Below are positions 7,117 to 15,399 of a stretch of DNA of 33,366 bases, piece after piece. Within the stretch, counting starts at the first letter, position 1. Each line of letters begins with the position of its first letter. Location: contig JAHJDE010000132.1 of NCBI GenBank assembly GCA_018812525.1, positions 1-33,366 of the forward strand, given 5' to 3'. The stretch comes from Gammaproteobacteria bacterium (GTDB lineage: Bacteria; Pseudomonadota; Gammaproteobacteria; Chromatiales; Chromatiaceae). A model generated the notes under the pieces. It was not told where the DNA came from, ran no database searches, and saw nothing but the letters and a program-made list of their open reading frames with translations. The translations under genes and the position numbers were made by a program.

Positions 7117-9053
7117 CGTTCCACCCCCTTATGGGCCAGAAACCGCACCAGCAGGGCGCCATCGGGTTCAAGCCTATCCGAAATGCACCATTCAGCACGG
7201 GGCTTTGTCTTGTCGCGAACGACCGGACGGCATTGATCCAGCAAGGGTTTAATCTTGGTTTTGGCCTTATCCATGTCGACTCCCTTCTCACGCGCCAAGC
7301 CGGAATTGAGGTACTCCATCGCCATCAGCTCCAGCGCCTGATCATCCTTGAGCACGGCTTCACCGCCTGTCCTCGGCGGATTGAGCAGATCGAAACGCTC
7401 GCGGATGCGGTAGAAGAACTTGCTGGCCATGTCGCCCCCTTCCCCCTCCATGCCTTTACGAAACTCTGCCGCAAGCCGGTCAATGACCACACCTTTTTCA
7501 TCCAGCGCGCATTCCCAGGGCATGGCCCACTCCACCGTCAACCCGCCCGGCTTCCACACCCGGCAGGCGATGGCGTCGCGTCCCCGCCCGTCCTTGGCGA
7601 TGTTGTCCAGCAGGTCATGGGCATCGTGCAGCACCTTGCCCAAGGGCATCTTGATGTGGGCGTACTCGATGGCGCCAGAGAGAGAAGTGGGAATGGTCTT
7701 GAGATCGAAGCAGCTCAGATAATGCGCCCGCAAGGCAGCGGCGCAGCTCAGGGCATCCTCCAACGGCAGTACGGCCAGCACATCGTCGCCGCCGGCATAG
7801 ACCAGAAAGCCGTTGTTCTCTTGGACGATGCTGACAACCTCTTCCGTGAACTTGGCGAGACCCAGGGTGATAGCTTTCTGTTTGTGCGGATCGCTCATGT
7901 GGATGCCCAGTTCGTCGCCGTCCATGAGCAGAACGGCGTAGAAAGGCGAGACCGGTTCGATATCGGCCTGCTTTCTCAGCGCCTTGAGTTTGCTCAGCAG
8001 TTTCTTGGCGTCTTCTTTCCCTTCCGCCCAGAGATTACCGTTTTCCAGCAGGGCGTCGAAGAAGACCGTGCCGTCGAGTGCGGCCCATCTCTTCTGGCCA
8101 GACTTGAGCTTGACCGCGTCCGTGACGCACTTGACGTTGGATTCCCATTCTCCGTACTCGCCCGACAATTGGTGCGCCTGATCATGGAATGACCACATCT
8201 CCGTTTCGATAGAAGCGTCGTCGTTGGCTCGCCTTACGAGTTTTGCCAACCAAGGCGCGGCGGCCATGTAATGCACCGAGGGCACACCGTTCGGGAGTTT
8301 CCACCCCTTCAGCTTCCAGCCTCCCAGCATCTCTGCCTCGAACTTCACGAAATGCCGGGCGAAGCGGCGCTTGACATAGGCAATGGCGCAGAGCATCTCC
8401 CCCTCGCGCAGATCGGTGGCCATGCCGGTCATTCCCGATGCGCGTATCGCCTTCCAGAATTCGTCCGGTCCCTTCGGGTCGCCCGGCTGGCGCCCAGGGC
8501 GCTCCGCCCCCGACAGCTCCTGCCAGCCATCCATCATCATGCACTTCACCCCCGGTTCGTCGGGTGGTAGGTGGGTGCGCCAGTTCTTCATGCGGTCCAG
8601 GGTGTTGGTAACCTTCTCGTCATCCACCAGCGCCCACTGGATGTCCCAGAAGGCGTTGATCTGGCGCACCCAGATGGCCTTGGTATCGGGTCTGGCATAC
8701 TCATCGAGTTTATCGGCGGTCCAGACATGCGCCGCCAGCGCCCGCCAGGCATCGCGCACGGCCTCTTCCACCTTACGGGGGTCGAAGCCGCTGGCGACCT
8801 CCGCCTTGAAGCGGTTGGGCACATTGCCCTGCTTTGGCCCCGTGCCGCCACGCTCCAGTGCCTTCATGAACGCCTCGTCCGGCTCGGGGAACTTAATTGT
8901 GCCGTCTTGTTTCTCCACCGCCCGCATCGCCACGGCGGAGAGCCAGGAAAGGATGAACGATCCGGCCCAGAAATCCCGCGTGCGCCGGGCTTGGGCGACA
9001 AAGCCTTGGACGGGGCCGAGGGTGAAGTGGAAATACAGCGGCGTCCCGCTCAT
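7113..9053 (-). CDS. cmr2: Type III-B large subunit Cmr2 (Cas10) without HD nuclease domain
   Basis: Cas10/Cmr2 is the signalling subunit of type III complexes. The first palm-type motif is at MDGDELG (Asp378, Asp380), and the cyclase motif GGDD is intact at residues 421-424 (VYAGGDDVLAVLP). Cyclic oligoadenylate synthesis on target RNA binding is therefore predicted. The protein is only 646 residues. It starts directly with the post-HD segment LGPVQGFVAQARRTRDFW, and no HD nuclease domain precedes it, so DNA cleavage by this subunit is not expected. Start and stop overlap cmr1 and cmr3 by four bases each. No CARF-domain effector lies in the window. Confidence 0.94.
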   Translation of the reverse strand: MSGTPLYFHFTLGPVQGFVAQARRTRDFWAGSFILSWLSAVAMRAVEKQDGTIKFPEPDEAFMKALERGGTGPKQGNVPNRFKAEVASGFDPRKVEEAVRDAWRALAAHVWTADKLDEYARPDTKAIWVRQINAFWDIQWALVDDEKVTNTLDRMKNWRTHLPPDEPGVKCMMMDGWQELSGAERPGRQPGDPKGPDEFWKAIRASGMTGMATDLREGEMLCAIAYVKRRFARHFVKFEAEMLGGWKLKGWKLPNGVPSVHYMAAAPWLAKLVRRANDDASIETEMWSFHDQAHQLSGEYGEWESNVKCVTDAVKLKSGQKRWAALDGTVFFDALLENGNLWAEGKEDAKKLLSKLKALRKQADIEPVSPFYAVLLMDGDELGIHMSDPHKQKAITLGLAKFTEEVVSIVQENNGFLVYAGGDDVLAVLPLEDALSCAAALRAHYLSCFDLKTIPTSLSGAIEYAHIKMPLGKVLHDAHDLLDNIAKDGRGRDAIACRVWKPGGLTVEWAMPWECALDEKGVVIDRLAAEFRKGMEGEGGDMASKFFYRIRERFDLLNPPRTGGEAVLKDDQALELMAMEYLNSGLAREKGVDMDKAKTKIKPLLDQCRPVVRDKTKPRAEWCISDRLEPDGALLVRFLAHKGVER

Positions 9054-10297
9054 GGCAGCACCCTCACTTTGCTAGGGAACCTATCCTGGGCCGTTGGGGG
9101 ATTGCCCACCTTGCCATCAAGGAAGCCAGGGATGACCGTCCAGCCAATAGATGCTGTGATCAGCTTCCCATTCGCCTTGATCTTCTCGCCCAAGGGTAGA
9201 AACTGGGCGGGCAGGTAAATGCCGACTCCGATGAATTGGTTGCCTACTGGATGGACATGAAACAGCAGTGGGCTGGAACGGCGTTCGTATTTTTCCGAAG
9301 TTACATGGTGGTGTGTTTGGTGATAGTTGTGCGGCAGACCAAACTCCACGCGCTCGGGGTGAAAGTTGGGGTTACTAGCGGCCCAGCCGGAATTCCTGAA
9401 CCAATCGTGATCACGGTTGAATCGCTGTTCGGATGGTAAACCAAGCACATTACTTCCCCCGCCGGTCCCGTTGCTCCTGCCCCAGCTCCGATACATCAAC
9501 ATCGCCTTACCGAAGGCATTCAGCACCGAGTAGCAATCCGTGCCGGACAGCAAGCGGTCGATCCTGGAATCCCGCCAGAAGGCGGAAAATGGCGGTTCGG
9601 TTGTGGGGAGAGATGGGCTGGAAAACAGAGCCTTGACTTGCTTGTCGTAGCTATTCGCATCCGGGGGAGTAGTCCATATTTCCGTTCCGTTTTCCTTATT
9701 CAAGCTTCTCTCAACCAGGGAGATGAGCGCGATGCTCCCCATGCCATGACGGGAGCGGCTCCCCAGGCCGCCGAGCAGACCCCACGCGATAAGCGCCTCC
9801 CGCACCGAGGGATCAATGCCGTGCCGAAACACCAGACTTACGGTGAACTCCTGCTTCTCATTCAGGCAGCCGCGTTCAAGCTGTCCGGCATGCTTCGTAA
9901 CTTTGGTATCGTGGTTTGTGCTGGTAAACGCCACCATCAGGCCATAGCCCAGATACCGGGCGGCCGCGTGGTCCTTGAATTTGGGATGTATCGCTGGTTT
10001 GTCGGTGTGTTTCAGTGATTCATGAGAAACCCTCAGCAGAAAGCACCCCTGGCCCCCGCCACCGTCTTCATTAGCGGCGATACCGAACAGGCGCGCCTCC
10101 TCATCGTGAAGCAGCACCAAGGCCGCCTCATCGCAAGAAGCGGCACTCCGAAACCGCCCCCAATTCAACGCCCGCCACCAAAAGCGCAGCGCTCCCTTGA
10201 TCGACGGCGGGCGGATGCCGTCCGAAACGCCCTGATCCGCCCCGCCGAGGAACATCGGCGTGACGATGCGAAAGGTGGCGGTGATTTCCTGGGTCAT
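9050..10297 (-). CDS. cmr1: Type III-B subunit Cmr1 (Cas7-like RAMP)
   Basis: This 415-residue protein carries the Cmr1 hallmark RPPSIKGALRFWWR at residues 29-42, following FRIVTPMFLGGADQ. Cmr1 caps the filament at the crRNA 3' end. I use the ATG at 10297, which overlaps the cas6 stop (ATGA) and has an AGGAGG site 9 bases upstream. A TTG two codons earlier is too close to that site. The stop overlaps the cmr2 start by four bases. Length and motifs look complete. Confidence 0.93.
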   Translation of the reverse strand: MTQEITATFRIVTPMFLGGADQGVSDGIRPPSIKGALRFWWRALNWGRFRSAASCDEAALVLLHDEEARLFGIAANEDGGGGQGCFLLRVSHESLKHTDKPAIHPKFKDHAAARYLGYGLMVAFTSTNHDTKVTKHAGQLERGCLNEKQEFTVSLVFRHGIDPSVREALIAWGLLGGLGSRSRHGMGSIALISLVERSLNKENGTEIWTTPPDANSYDKQVKALFSSPSLPTTEPPFSAFWRDSRIDRLLSGTDCYSVLNAFGKAMLMYRSWGRSNGTGGGSNVLGLPSEQRFNRDHDWFRNSGWAASNPNFHPERVEFGLPHNYHQTHHHVTSEKYERRSSPLLFHVHPVGNQFIGVGIYLPAQFLPLGEKIKANGKLITASIGWTVIPGFLDGKVGNPPTAQDRFPSKVRVLP

Positions 10298-11307
10298 TGG
10301 CAAATTCCTCCTGGGATGGTCTGGTCTGTATTCCGATTTTGAGGCATCTCGGTTTCAACCGCTCGCCCCGCAAGCTTGCGGTCACTGATCCGATACCCCC
10401 CATGCCCCAAAGAACTCAACTTGCCGATGTGCAGGAACTGGCCGTGCCAGAGCAGCGGCCAGGCGGCTTCGAGGCCGGTCAGGTCGAGGGTGAAGCGGCC
10501 CAAAACACCGCCGATGGGGTGTTTGCGTTCCTGGCGCGAGGAGTAGCGGTCGAGGTCCTTCCAATGCAGGCCCGCCGCCAAGAAGGGGCTTTCCGGCGGG
10601 ATGGCGGGCCAGGGTTCCGGTGGGGCGTCGCCGCCGCCGTGCAGCAGGCTGAGTTGCGAGAAGCGGTGGAACAGCGCCTGGACGAAAAACCGTGGGCATA
10701 GCTCGGCGGGGCCCAGGATGCGTCCATGGTGCTGGATGCGCAGGGGGGTGGTGAGTTCGATACCGGCCGGCCCCTCGGGTATTTCCGGCGCGGAGAGAGT
10801 GACCGCCAAGGGCCGGAGTGTGCCGCCGGGATGAAAAATGGGCTGCCAGCCTGTGCCGTCATGCTGTTCGACGGCCAGGAGCCGAAAGCGATTCCGGTTC
10901 CCCGCAATACCGCGCTCCCCGGCCCGCTGCATGGCCAGGATCACCAGATGCAGCCACTCCATCGCCTTACCGATGAGACAGATACCCAGGGCATATCGGT
11001 CGGGGGAGGGGGGTTGTTCCTCGTGCGGGAAAAGCTCCATCACCAGGGGGTGCGGGGCGTGGGTATTGCGATTCCCGTTGGGAAGGCGTTCGACCAGGGT
11101 CTCGAAGAGATAGGCGTAGGGACAGACGGAAATCAGTGGGCAACCCTGGCACTGCTTCTGACCGGTGGCACAGACCGCCTCGCGCAAGGCCCGCCCGAAC
11201 GCCCCCCGCCAGGCCGATCCCAGATAGGCCGGCAAGCGGCATTGCGGGTCAGTCCCGTAAAGAAAACGCAGCCGTTGATAATCCGGGCAACCCTGTTCCG
11301 TTCCCAT
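10294..11307 (-). CDS. cas6: CRISPR RNA-processing endoribonuclease Cas6
   Basis: Cas6 cuts the array transcript within each repeat. The 337-residue form starting MGTEQGCPDYQRLRFLYGTD carries a cysteine cluster (Cys46, 53, 56, 62, ending CPYAYLFE) seen in one Cas6 subfamily, possibly for metal binding. It also has a C-terminal RAMP domain with the glycine-rich LSSLGHGGYRI. The frame stays open far upstream, but that stretch is repeat-derived (SVRPEPVEG), so I reject it. The ATG at 11307 has no good Shine-Dalgarno sequence and lies 10 bases from a long palindromic repeat. As first gene of the cmr operon, its expression may set that of the whole complex. Confidence 0.88.
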   Translation of the reverse strand: MGTEQGCPDYQRLRFLYGTDPQCRLPAYLGSAWRGAFGRALREAVCATGQKQCQGCPLISVCPYAYLFETLVERLPNGNRNTHAPHPLVMELFPHEEQPPSPDRYALGICLIGKAMEWLHLVILAMQRAGERGIAGNRNRFRLLAVEQHDGTGWQPIFHPGGTLRPLAVTLSAPEIPEGPAGIELTTPLRIQHHGRILGPAELCPRFFVQALFHRFSQLSLLHGGGDAPPEPWPAIPPESPFLAAGLHWKDLDRYSSRQERKHPIGGVLGRFTLDLTGLEAAWPLLWHGQFLHIGKLSSLGHGGYRISDRKLAGRAVETEMPQNRNTDQTIPGGICQ

Positions 11308-11317
11308 CACGGGGTGC

Positions 11318-11440
11318 AATCGAAAGTGTGGGGAATCCCCCGTTCGTGGTGAGCTTGTCGAACCACCGTTTCCCGCGTCGGCAAGCCCTTCGACAGGCTC
11401 AGGGCGAACGGAGGAGGATCGTTGTCCCACACTTTCGATT
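11318..11440. repeat. Nested palindromic repeat upstream of cas6
   Basis: Outer arms of 15 bp (AATCGAAAGTGTGGG at 11318-11332 and its complement at 11426-11440) enclose a second pair of inverted segments with the widespread GTTCGCCCTGAGC-type sequence (CCGTTCGTGGTGAGC near 11340, GCTCAGGGCGAACGG near 11398). The whole 123 bp could fold into one long branched hairpin. It lies between the cas6 start and the MNT gene, where the promoter of the cas6-cmr operon should be. Related sequence recurs at 18520, 21413-21465 and 21640-21760. Confidence 0.8.
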
Positions 11441-11662
11441 ACACCCCCCCTCACGCACCATCCCCTGTTAGCAATCATTGCCCACCCGTTCTGCCGAATT
11501 TGCGACCCTATCGAACCCCTGGGATTCAAGTCAAGGGAACCGATGGCAATACATTGCCCCAGGTCAGGTTTTACTTTCAGATGGGATGCCGCAAGGGTGG
11601 GAGAAACCTTTGTGCATGCAGTACGATTGAGGGCGTAACCCATGCGCAGTGGAAGAAGAACG

Positions 11663-12007
11663 ATGAATACAATCCCTATTGATGCAGAGACCGCCCGCGT
11701 TACCCATGCCTTCATGGACCGCATCCGTGGCCGGTATGCCGTCAGTCAGGCATTCCTGTTCGGCAGTCGCGCCCGACACAGCCACCGCCCTGACAGCGAT
11801 GTAGACATCGCCGTGATCATTCAAGGTAATCATGGCAAACGCGCCTCCGTCGCCATGGACATGGCAGGAATTGCTTTTGAGATATTGCTTGATACGGGTG
11901 TCCTCGTCGAAGCGCTGCCGCTGTGGGAAGACGAGATGGAGCACTCGGACCGCTTCAGTAACCCAGCCCTGATCGAAAACATCCGCAGGGAAGGCATTCG
12001 ATTGTGA
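11663..12007 (+). CDS. MNT-type minimal nucleotidyltransferase antitoxin
   Basis: This 114-residue protein has the minimal nucleotidyltransferase motif FLFGSRARHSHRPDSDVDIA, with Gly34-Ser35 and metal ligands Asp46 and Asp48. In MntA/HepT-type systems such proteins add AMP to the HEPN partner and silence it. The ATG at 11663 follows GGAAG by 7 bases; an in-frame ATG at 11642 is an alternative. Its stop overlaps the next gene by four bases (GTGA). The pair sits between the divergent Cmr and RT-Cas1 modules. Confidence 0.85.
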   Translation: MNTIPIDAETARVTHAFMDRIRGRYAVSQAFLFGSRARHSHRPDSDVDIAVIIQGNHGKRASVAMDMAGIAFEILLDTGVLVEALPLWEDEMEHSDRFSNPALIENIRREGIRL

Positions 12008-12417
12008 GCATGACCGTCGACGACTACATGGGCAAAGCTGACCCTGCGCTGTCCGCTGCCCGCCTATTGCTGGACAACGGTGATATTGAGGGTGCCTGTA
12101 ATCGCGCCTATTACGCGATGTTCGATGGCGCGCATGCCGCATTACTGGCCTCGGGCCTGACCATTGCCGAGTCGATGCCAAAGAAACACAGCGGATTGAT
12201 CGCCGCCTTCGGTCTACGCCTGGTCAAAACCCATCGCCTTGCCGCCGACCTAGGCAGCGCGATCAACAAAGTTGAGCGGTTGCGTCGCCTCGCGGACTAC
12301 ACAGGGGACCCCATCGCCCAAGAAGACGCGGCCTGGGCGGTGGAACAAGCCGCTGCGCTCCTTGCTGCGGTGCGACAGGAATTCATGTCCGACGGGGCAG
12401 GCGAAGGTGACAAGTAA
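12004..12417 (+). CDS. HEPN-domain protein (UPF0332-like toxin)
   Basis: This 137-residue helical protein matches HEPN/UPF0332-like proteins: ACNRAYYAMFDGAHAALL near the N-terminus, then KKHSGLIAAFG and RLRRLADYTGD. An RX4H sequence (Arg72-LVKT-His77) resembles the HEPN RNase motif, though I cannot confirm that it aligns with the catalytic site. Translation starts at GTG 12004, coupled to the MNT gene; an ATG lies two codons in. It is probably the toxin of a type VII toxin-antitoxin pair. It lacks a CARF domain, so it is not a standard cyclic-oligoadenylate effector. Confidence 0.83.
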   Translation: MSMTVDDYMGKADPALSAARLLLDNGDIEGACNRAYYAMFDGAHAALLASGLTIAESMPKKHSGLIAAFGLRLVKTHRLAADLGSAINKVERLRRLADYTGDPIAQEDAAWAVEQAAALLAAVRQEFMSDGAGEGDK

Positions 12418-12418
12418 C

Positions 12419-12742
12419 GCGTCGAGCAAGAATAACTGTTACCGTTCACCCCCCTCCCTCTGGGAGGGGGTTGGGGGGAGGGCGGTTGTGGATAACGCTC
12501 TGAATTTATTAGGCCACCCCCTCCCCAACCCTCCCCCAGAGGGGGAGGGGGCTGAACGGTTACGAATAACTTGGACAATATTGCGCTCGGATTTAGGTCA
12601 GATTTGGTCGAACTGATTGAGCAAAACCGCCTATTTTCGCGGCAGAGCCGCTCCCACCGCCGCGAAACAGATCGATCGAAGATCGGCCAAATGTGGCCTG
12701 AAGACGAGATGCAAGATGTTTAAGTTATTCTTGCTCGACGCC
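12419..12742. mobile_element. Non-autonomous element D, copy 1, interrupted by MITE C2
   Basis: Inverted ends GCGTCGAGCAAGAATAACT (12419-12437) and its complement (12722-12740) bound a gene-free element directly after the HEPN stop. The same sequence starts at 33230 and runs off the window end with closely similar interior segments (ATTGCGCTCGGATTTAGGTC, GGCCAAATATGGCCTG). Here a second element is inserted 19 bases in. Without the insert the element would be about 190 bp. Part of the interior (about 12634-12672) forms a TTTCGCGGC/GCCGCGAAA hairpin. A 4-bp TAAC flank on both sides may be a target duplication, but this is weak. Confidence 0.75.
12438..12563. mobile_element. MITE-like element, copy C2, with 8-bp target duplication
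   Basis: This 126-bp element has terminal inverted repeats GTTACCGTTCA and TGAACGGTTAC and is nearly identical to the copy at 2595-2721. It is flanked by the 8-bp direct repeat GAATAACT (12430-12437 and 12564-12571). The uninterrupted sequence GAATAACTTG is visible in the second copy of the host element at 33241 onward, so the empty site is known from this window itself. The interior consists of two C/G-rich hairpins. No open reading frame of its own is credible. Confidence 0.92.
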
Positions 12743-12795
12743 TAACCTAACCCTCCGTCACTAATCAGGAAAGCCCATACACACCGGGTGCGTTG

Positions 12796-14838
12796 ATGTT
12801 GGAAGAAGAACTCGCGACCCTTCTCGACTACGCCAACCTCCGGCTGGCCTGGGACCGCGTGCGGCAGAACGGCGGTTGTGCCGGGACCGATGGCCAGACC
12901 CTCTCCCAGTTCCACCACAACCTCCAGGCCAACCTCTGGTCGCTACGCATCGAGATCGAGAGCGGGAGTTACGTCCCTCGGCCCCTGCTGGCGGTCGTCG
13001 CCTCCGAGCCCGGCCGGCGCGACCGCATGCTGGCCATCCCCAGCGTGCGTGACCGCGTCCTCCAGACCGCCGTGGCCCAATACCTCACCCCCATCCTCGA
13101 AGCCGAATTCGAGGATTGCAGCTACGGCTACCGGCCCGGCCGCTCCGTGGACGCCGCCGTGCGCAGCGTGATGCGTTACCGCGACAGGGGCTACCGTTGG
13201 GTGGTGGACGCCGACATCACCCACTACTTCGACGAAATCGACCATCCCTCCCTGCTCCTGGAACTCTCCCGCTTCGTCGGCGACCACGGCATCATGAAAC
13301 TGATCGGCGACTGGCTGCGCACCCCCATCCAATACGGACAGACCCTCTGGTCGCCCATCCGGGGGGTGCCCCAAGGCTCGCCCATCTCGCCACTGCTATC
13401 CAACCTCTACCTCGACTGGTTCGACGAACAGTTGCTGGAAAAGGGCCAGCGACTGGTCCGTTTCGCCGATGATTTCCTCGTCCTCTGCAAGACACGGGAT
13501 GCCGCCGAAGACGCCCTGGAACTCACCGAAGACCTCTTGCAGGCCCTGGACCTGCGCCTGAACGAAAACAAGAGCCGCATCGTCCACTTCGACGAAGGCT
13601 TCCGCTTCCTCGGCGTGAACTTCCTGCGCACCCTGGTCATGAAGGCCGACAGGCCCGCCGCCGCGCCGCAGAAAGCCGCGCTCCCCGTCCCGGCCTGGGA
13701 CAGCCCGCCGCCCCTGCCCGGCCCCTGGGAACCTCCTGCCTTTGATCTATCCCTGCCCGCCGAAGACACAGCGGCAGAGGCCGGCCAGGCACCGGAACAG
13801 GAAACCACCCACCCGCCCGGCGTCATGCCCGGCCCCCTCCTGCACACACTCTACGTCAGCGAACAAGGCTCGCGCCTGTCGCGGGATGGAGAGAGCTTCT
13901 GCATCCATGACGAAGGCGAACTCATCCGCCGCATCCCCGCCCGGCGCCTGGACCAGATCATGATCTTCGGCAACGTCCAGTTGACCACCCCCTTCATCAC
14001 CGACTGCCTGCGACGGGGCATCCCCATCACCCTGCTCACCGCCAACGGACGCTTCCATGGCTGCATCGACACCCTGGACGCCCGCAACACCGAGCTGCAA
14101 CGCCTGCAATTCCACTGCGCCGATGACCCAGACATCAGTCTGAAGATTGCCCGAGAAATCGTCACCGCCAAAATCAGAAACAGCCGTGTCGTTCTGGGGC
14201 GCTACGCCCGCAAACGGAGCCTGCTCCCCTTCGACCGGGCCGTGGCCGAACTCAGCCGCCTGCTCGACGGCCTCGCCATGGCGCCCAGCCTCGAATCCGT
14301 CCGTGGCTTCGAAGGCATGGCCGCCAACCACTACTTCGGCGCCTGGCGCGAGGCCCTGGGCGAACGCTGGGGCTTCAGCGGCCGCAAAAAACGCCCCCCG
14401 CCGGACCCCATCAACGTCCTGCTCTCCTTTGGCTACACCCTGTTATTCCAGAACTTCTTCAGCTTCATCCGCGCCCGCGGGCTCAACACCCACGTCGGCT
14501 TCCTGCACCGCGAACACAGCGGCCATCCCGCCCTGGCCTCCGACCTCATGGAAGAATTCCGCGCCCCGCTGGTCGATGCCGTCGTCCTCGCCCTCCTGTT
14601 CAACGAACAACTCCAGCCCGGCGATTTCGAGACCGAGCCCGGCGGCGCCTGCCTCATGTCCGACAGTGCCCGCCGCGCCTTCATCCGCGCCATCGAGACC
14701 AAAATGAGCAGCCGCCTCATCCATCCCGAAGGCAGCGGCAAGATCGACTACCGCCGCTGCCTCGACCTCCAAGTGCAACGCCTGGCCGCAGTGATCCGCA
14801 ACCCGTCCTTGCCCTACCGCCCCTTCGTCGTGCGATGA
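12796..14838 (+). CDS. Reverse transcriptase-Cas1 fusion adaptation protein
   Basis: This 680-residue protein joins a group II intron-like reverse transcriptase to Cas1. It should let the integrase capture spacers from RNA as well as DNA. RT motifs: Asp138/Asp140 in VVDADITHYFDEID, RGVPQGSPISPLLSNLYLD, and catalytic FADD at 223-226 in place of the more common YADD. A proline/alanine-rich linker (about 275-340) leads to Cas1, with Glu506 (GFEGMAANHYF), His571 (VGFLHRE) and the DLMEEFRAP acidic site (Asp583, Glu586). No Cas6 domain is fused. Translation starts at ATG 12796 (or TTG one codon earlier) with no strong ribosome binding site. Two cas2 genes follow at once. Confidence 0.95.
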   Translation: MLEEELATLLDYANLRLAWDRVRQNGGCAGTDGQTLSQFHHNLQANLWSLRIEIESGSYVPRPLLAVVASEPGRRDRMLAIPSVRDRVLQTAVAQYLTPILEAEFEDCSYGYRPGRSVDAAVRSVMRYRDRGYRWVVDADITHYFDEIDHPSLLLELSRFVGDHGIMKLIGDWLRTPIQYGQTLWSPIRGVPQGSPISPLLSNLYLDWFDEQLLEKGQRLVRFADDFLVLCKTRDAAEDALELTEDLLQALDLRLNENKSRIVHFDEGFRFLGVNFLRTLVMKADRPAAAPQKAALPVPAWDSPPPLPGPWEPPAFDLSLPAEDTAAEAGQAPEQETTHPPGVMPGPLLHTLYVSEQGSRLSRDGESFCIHDEGELIRRIPARRLDQIMIFGNVQLTTPFITDCLRRGIPITLLTANGRFHGCIDTLDARNTELQRLQFHCADDPDISLKIAREIVTAKIRNSRVVLGRYARKRSLLPFDRAVAELSRLLDGLAMAPSLESVRGFEGMAANHYFGAWREALGERWGFSGRKKRPPPDPINVLLSFGYTLLFQNFFSFIRARGLNTHVGFLHREHSGHPALASDLMEEFRAPLVDAVVLALLFNEQLQPGDFETEPGGACLMSDSARRAFIRAIETKMSSRLIHPEGSGKIDYRRCLDLQVQRLAAVIRNPSLPYRPFVVR

Positions 14839-14841
14839 CCC

Positions 14842-15120
14842 ATGCTCTGGCTCGTCTGCTACGACATCCAGGACGACAGCCAGCGGCAACGCCTGGCCCG
14901 CCAGCTCGAAGGCTGGGGCCAGCGCGTGCAATACAGCGTCTTCGAATGCGAACTCAGCCCCACCGAACAGCGCCACCTGCGCCAGCTCCTTCAGCCCTTC
15001 CTGGACGAAAAGCAAGACAGCCTCCGCTGGTATCCCCTCTGCGCCAACTGCCTCCGGGGCACCGCCAGCCTGGGCAAAGGCATCCCGCCGGGCGAAGGAA
15101 GCGAGTTTCACCTGGTATAA
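14842..15120 (+). CDS. cas2: Cas2 paralogue a
   Basis: This 92-residue ferredoxin-fold protein opens MLWLVCYDIQDDSQRQRLAR, with the conserved aspartate after the first strand, and continues RVQYSVFECELSP. Cas2 dimers bridge Cas1 dimers in the spacer integration complex. The gene starts three bases after the RT-Cas1 stop. Its C-terminus (ANCLRGTASLGKGIPPGEG) differs from that of the second copy, so the two are diverged paralogues and not a recent duplication. Confidence 0.94.
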   Translation: MLWLVCYDIQDDSQRQRLARQLEGWGQRVQYSVFECELSPTEQRHLRQLLQPFLDEKQDSLRWYPLCANCLRGTASLGKGIPPGEGSEFHLV

Positions 15121-15126
15121 GCAAAC

Positions 15127-15399
15127 ATGATCCTCGTCTGCTACGACATCACCGACAACCGACGCCGCTACCGCCTGGAACGCCTGCTGCACGGCTTCGG
15201 CGCCCGCGTGCAGAAAAGCATCTTCGAATGCCACATCAGCCCCGCCGAGCATCGGGAACTCATCGAAGAAATCGAGGCTCTGATAGACAAAGAGGATGAC
15301 AACGTGCGCCTCTATGACCTCTGCGGCAAAGACCTTCAGCGAATCCTCGTGGACGGCGTGGGCGAAGTCACCCAAGACTGGGACTACCTTCTGTATTGA
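15127..15399 (+). CDS. cas2: Cas2 paralogue b
   Basis: This 90-residue Cas2 protein opens MILVCYDITDNRRRYRLERL and continues RVQKSIFECHISPAEHREL, aligned with the first copy along most of its length. It starts six bases after the first cas2 stop. Both copies keep the N-terminal aspartate and the FEC segment, so neither looks decayed. They could form a heterodimer in the RT-Cas1 integration complex. The CRISPR leader begins downstream. Confidence 0.94.
   Translation: MILVCYDITDNRRRYRLERLLHGFGARVQKSIFECHISPAEHRELIEEIEALIDKEDDNVRLYDLCGKDLQRILVDGVGEVTQDWDYLLY

Noticed and set aside
11308..11724. N-terminal extension of Cas6 including a hydrophobic stretch
   Set aside because: The open frame crosses a palindromic repeat (SVRPEPVEG peptide) and overlaps the MNT gene start; Cas6 is complete without it.
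12004..12417. HEPN protein as the missing cyclic-oligoadenylate effector of the Cmr system
   Set aside because: It has no CARF domain and is paired with its own nucleotidyltransferase, so a toxin-antitoxin role is more likely.
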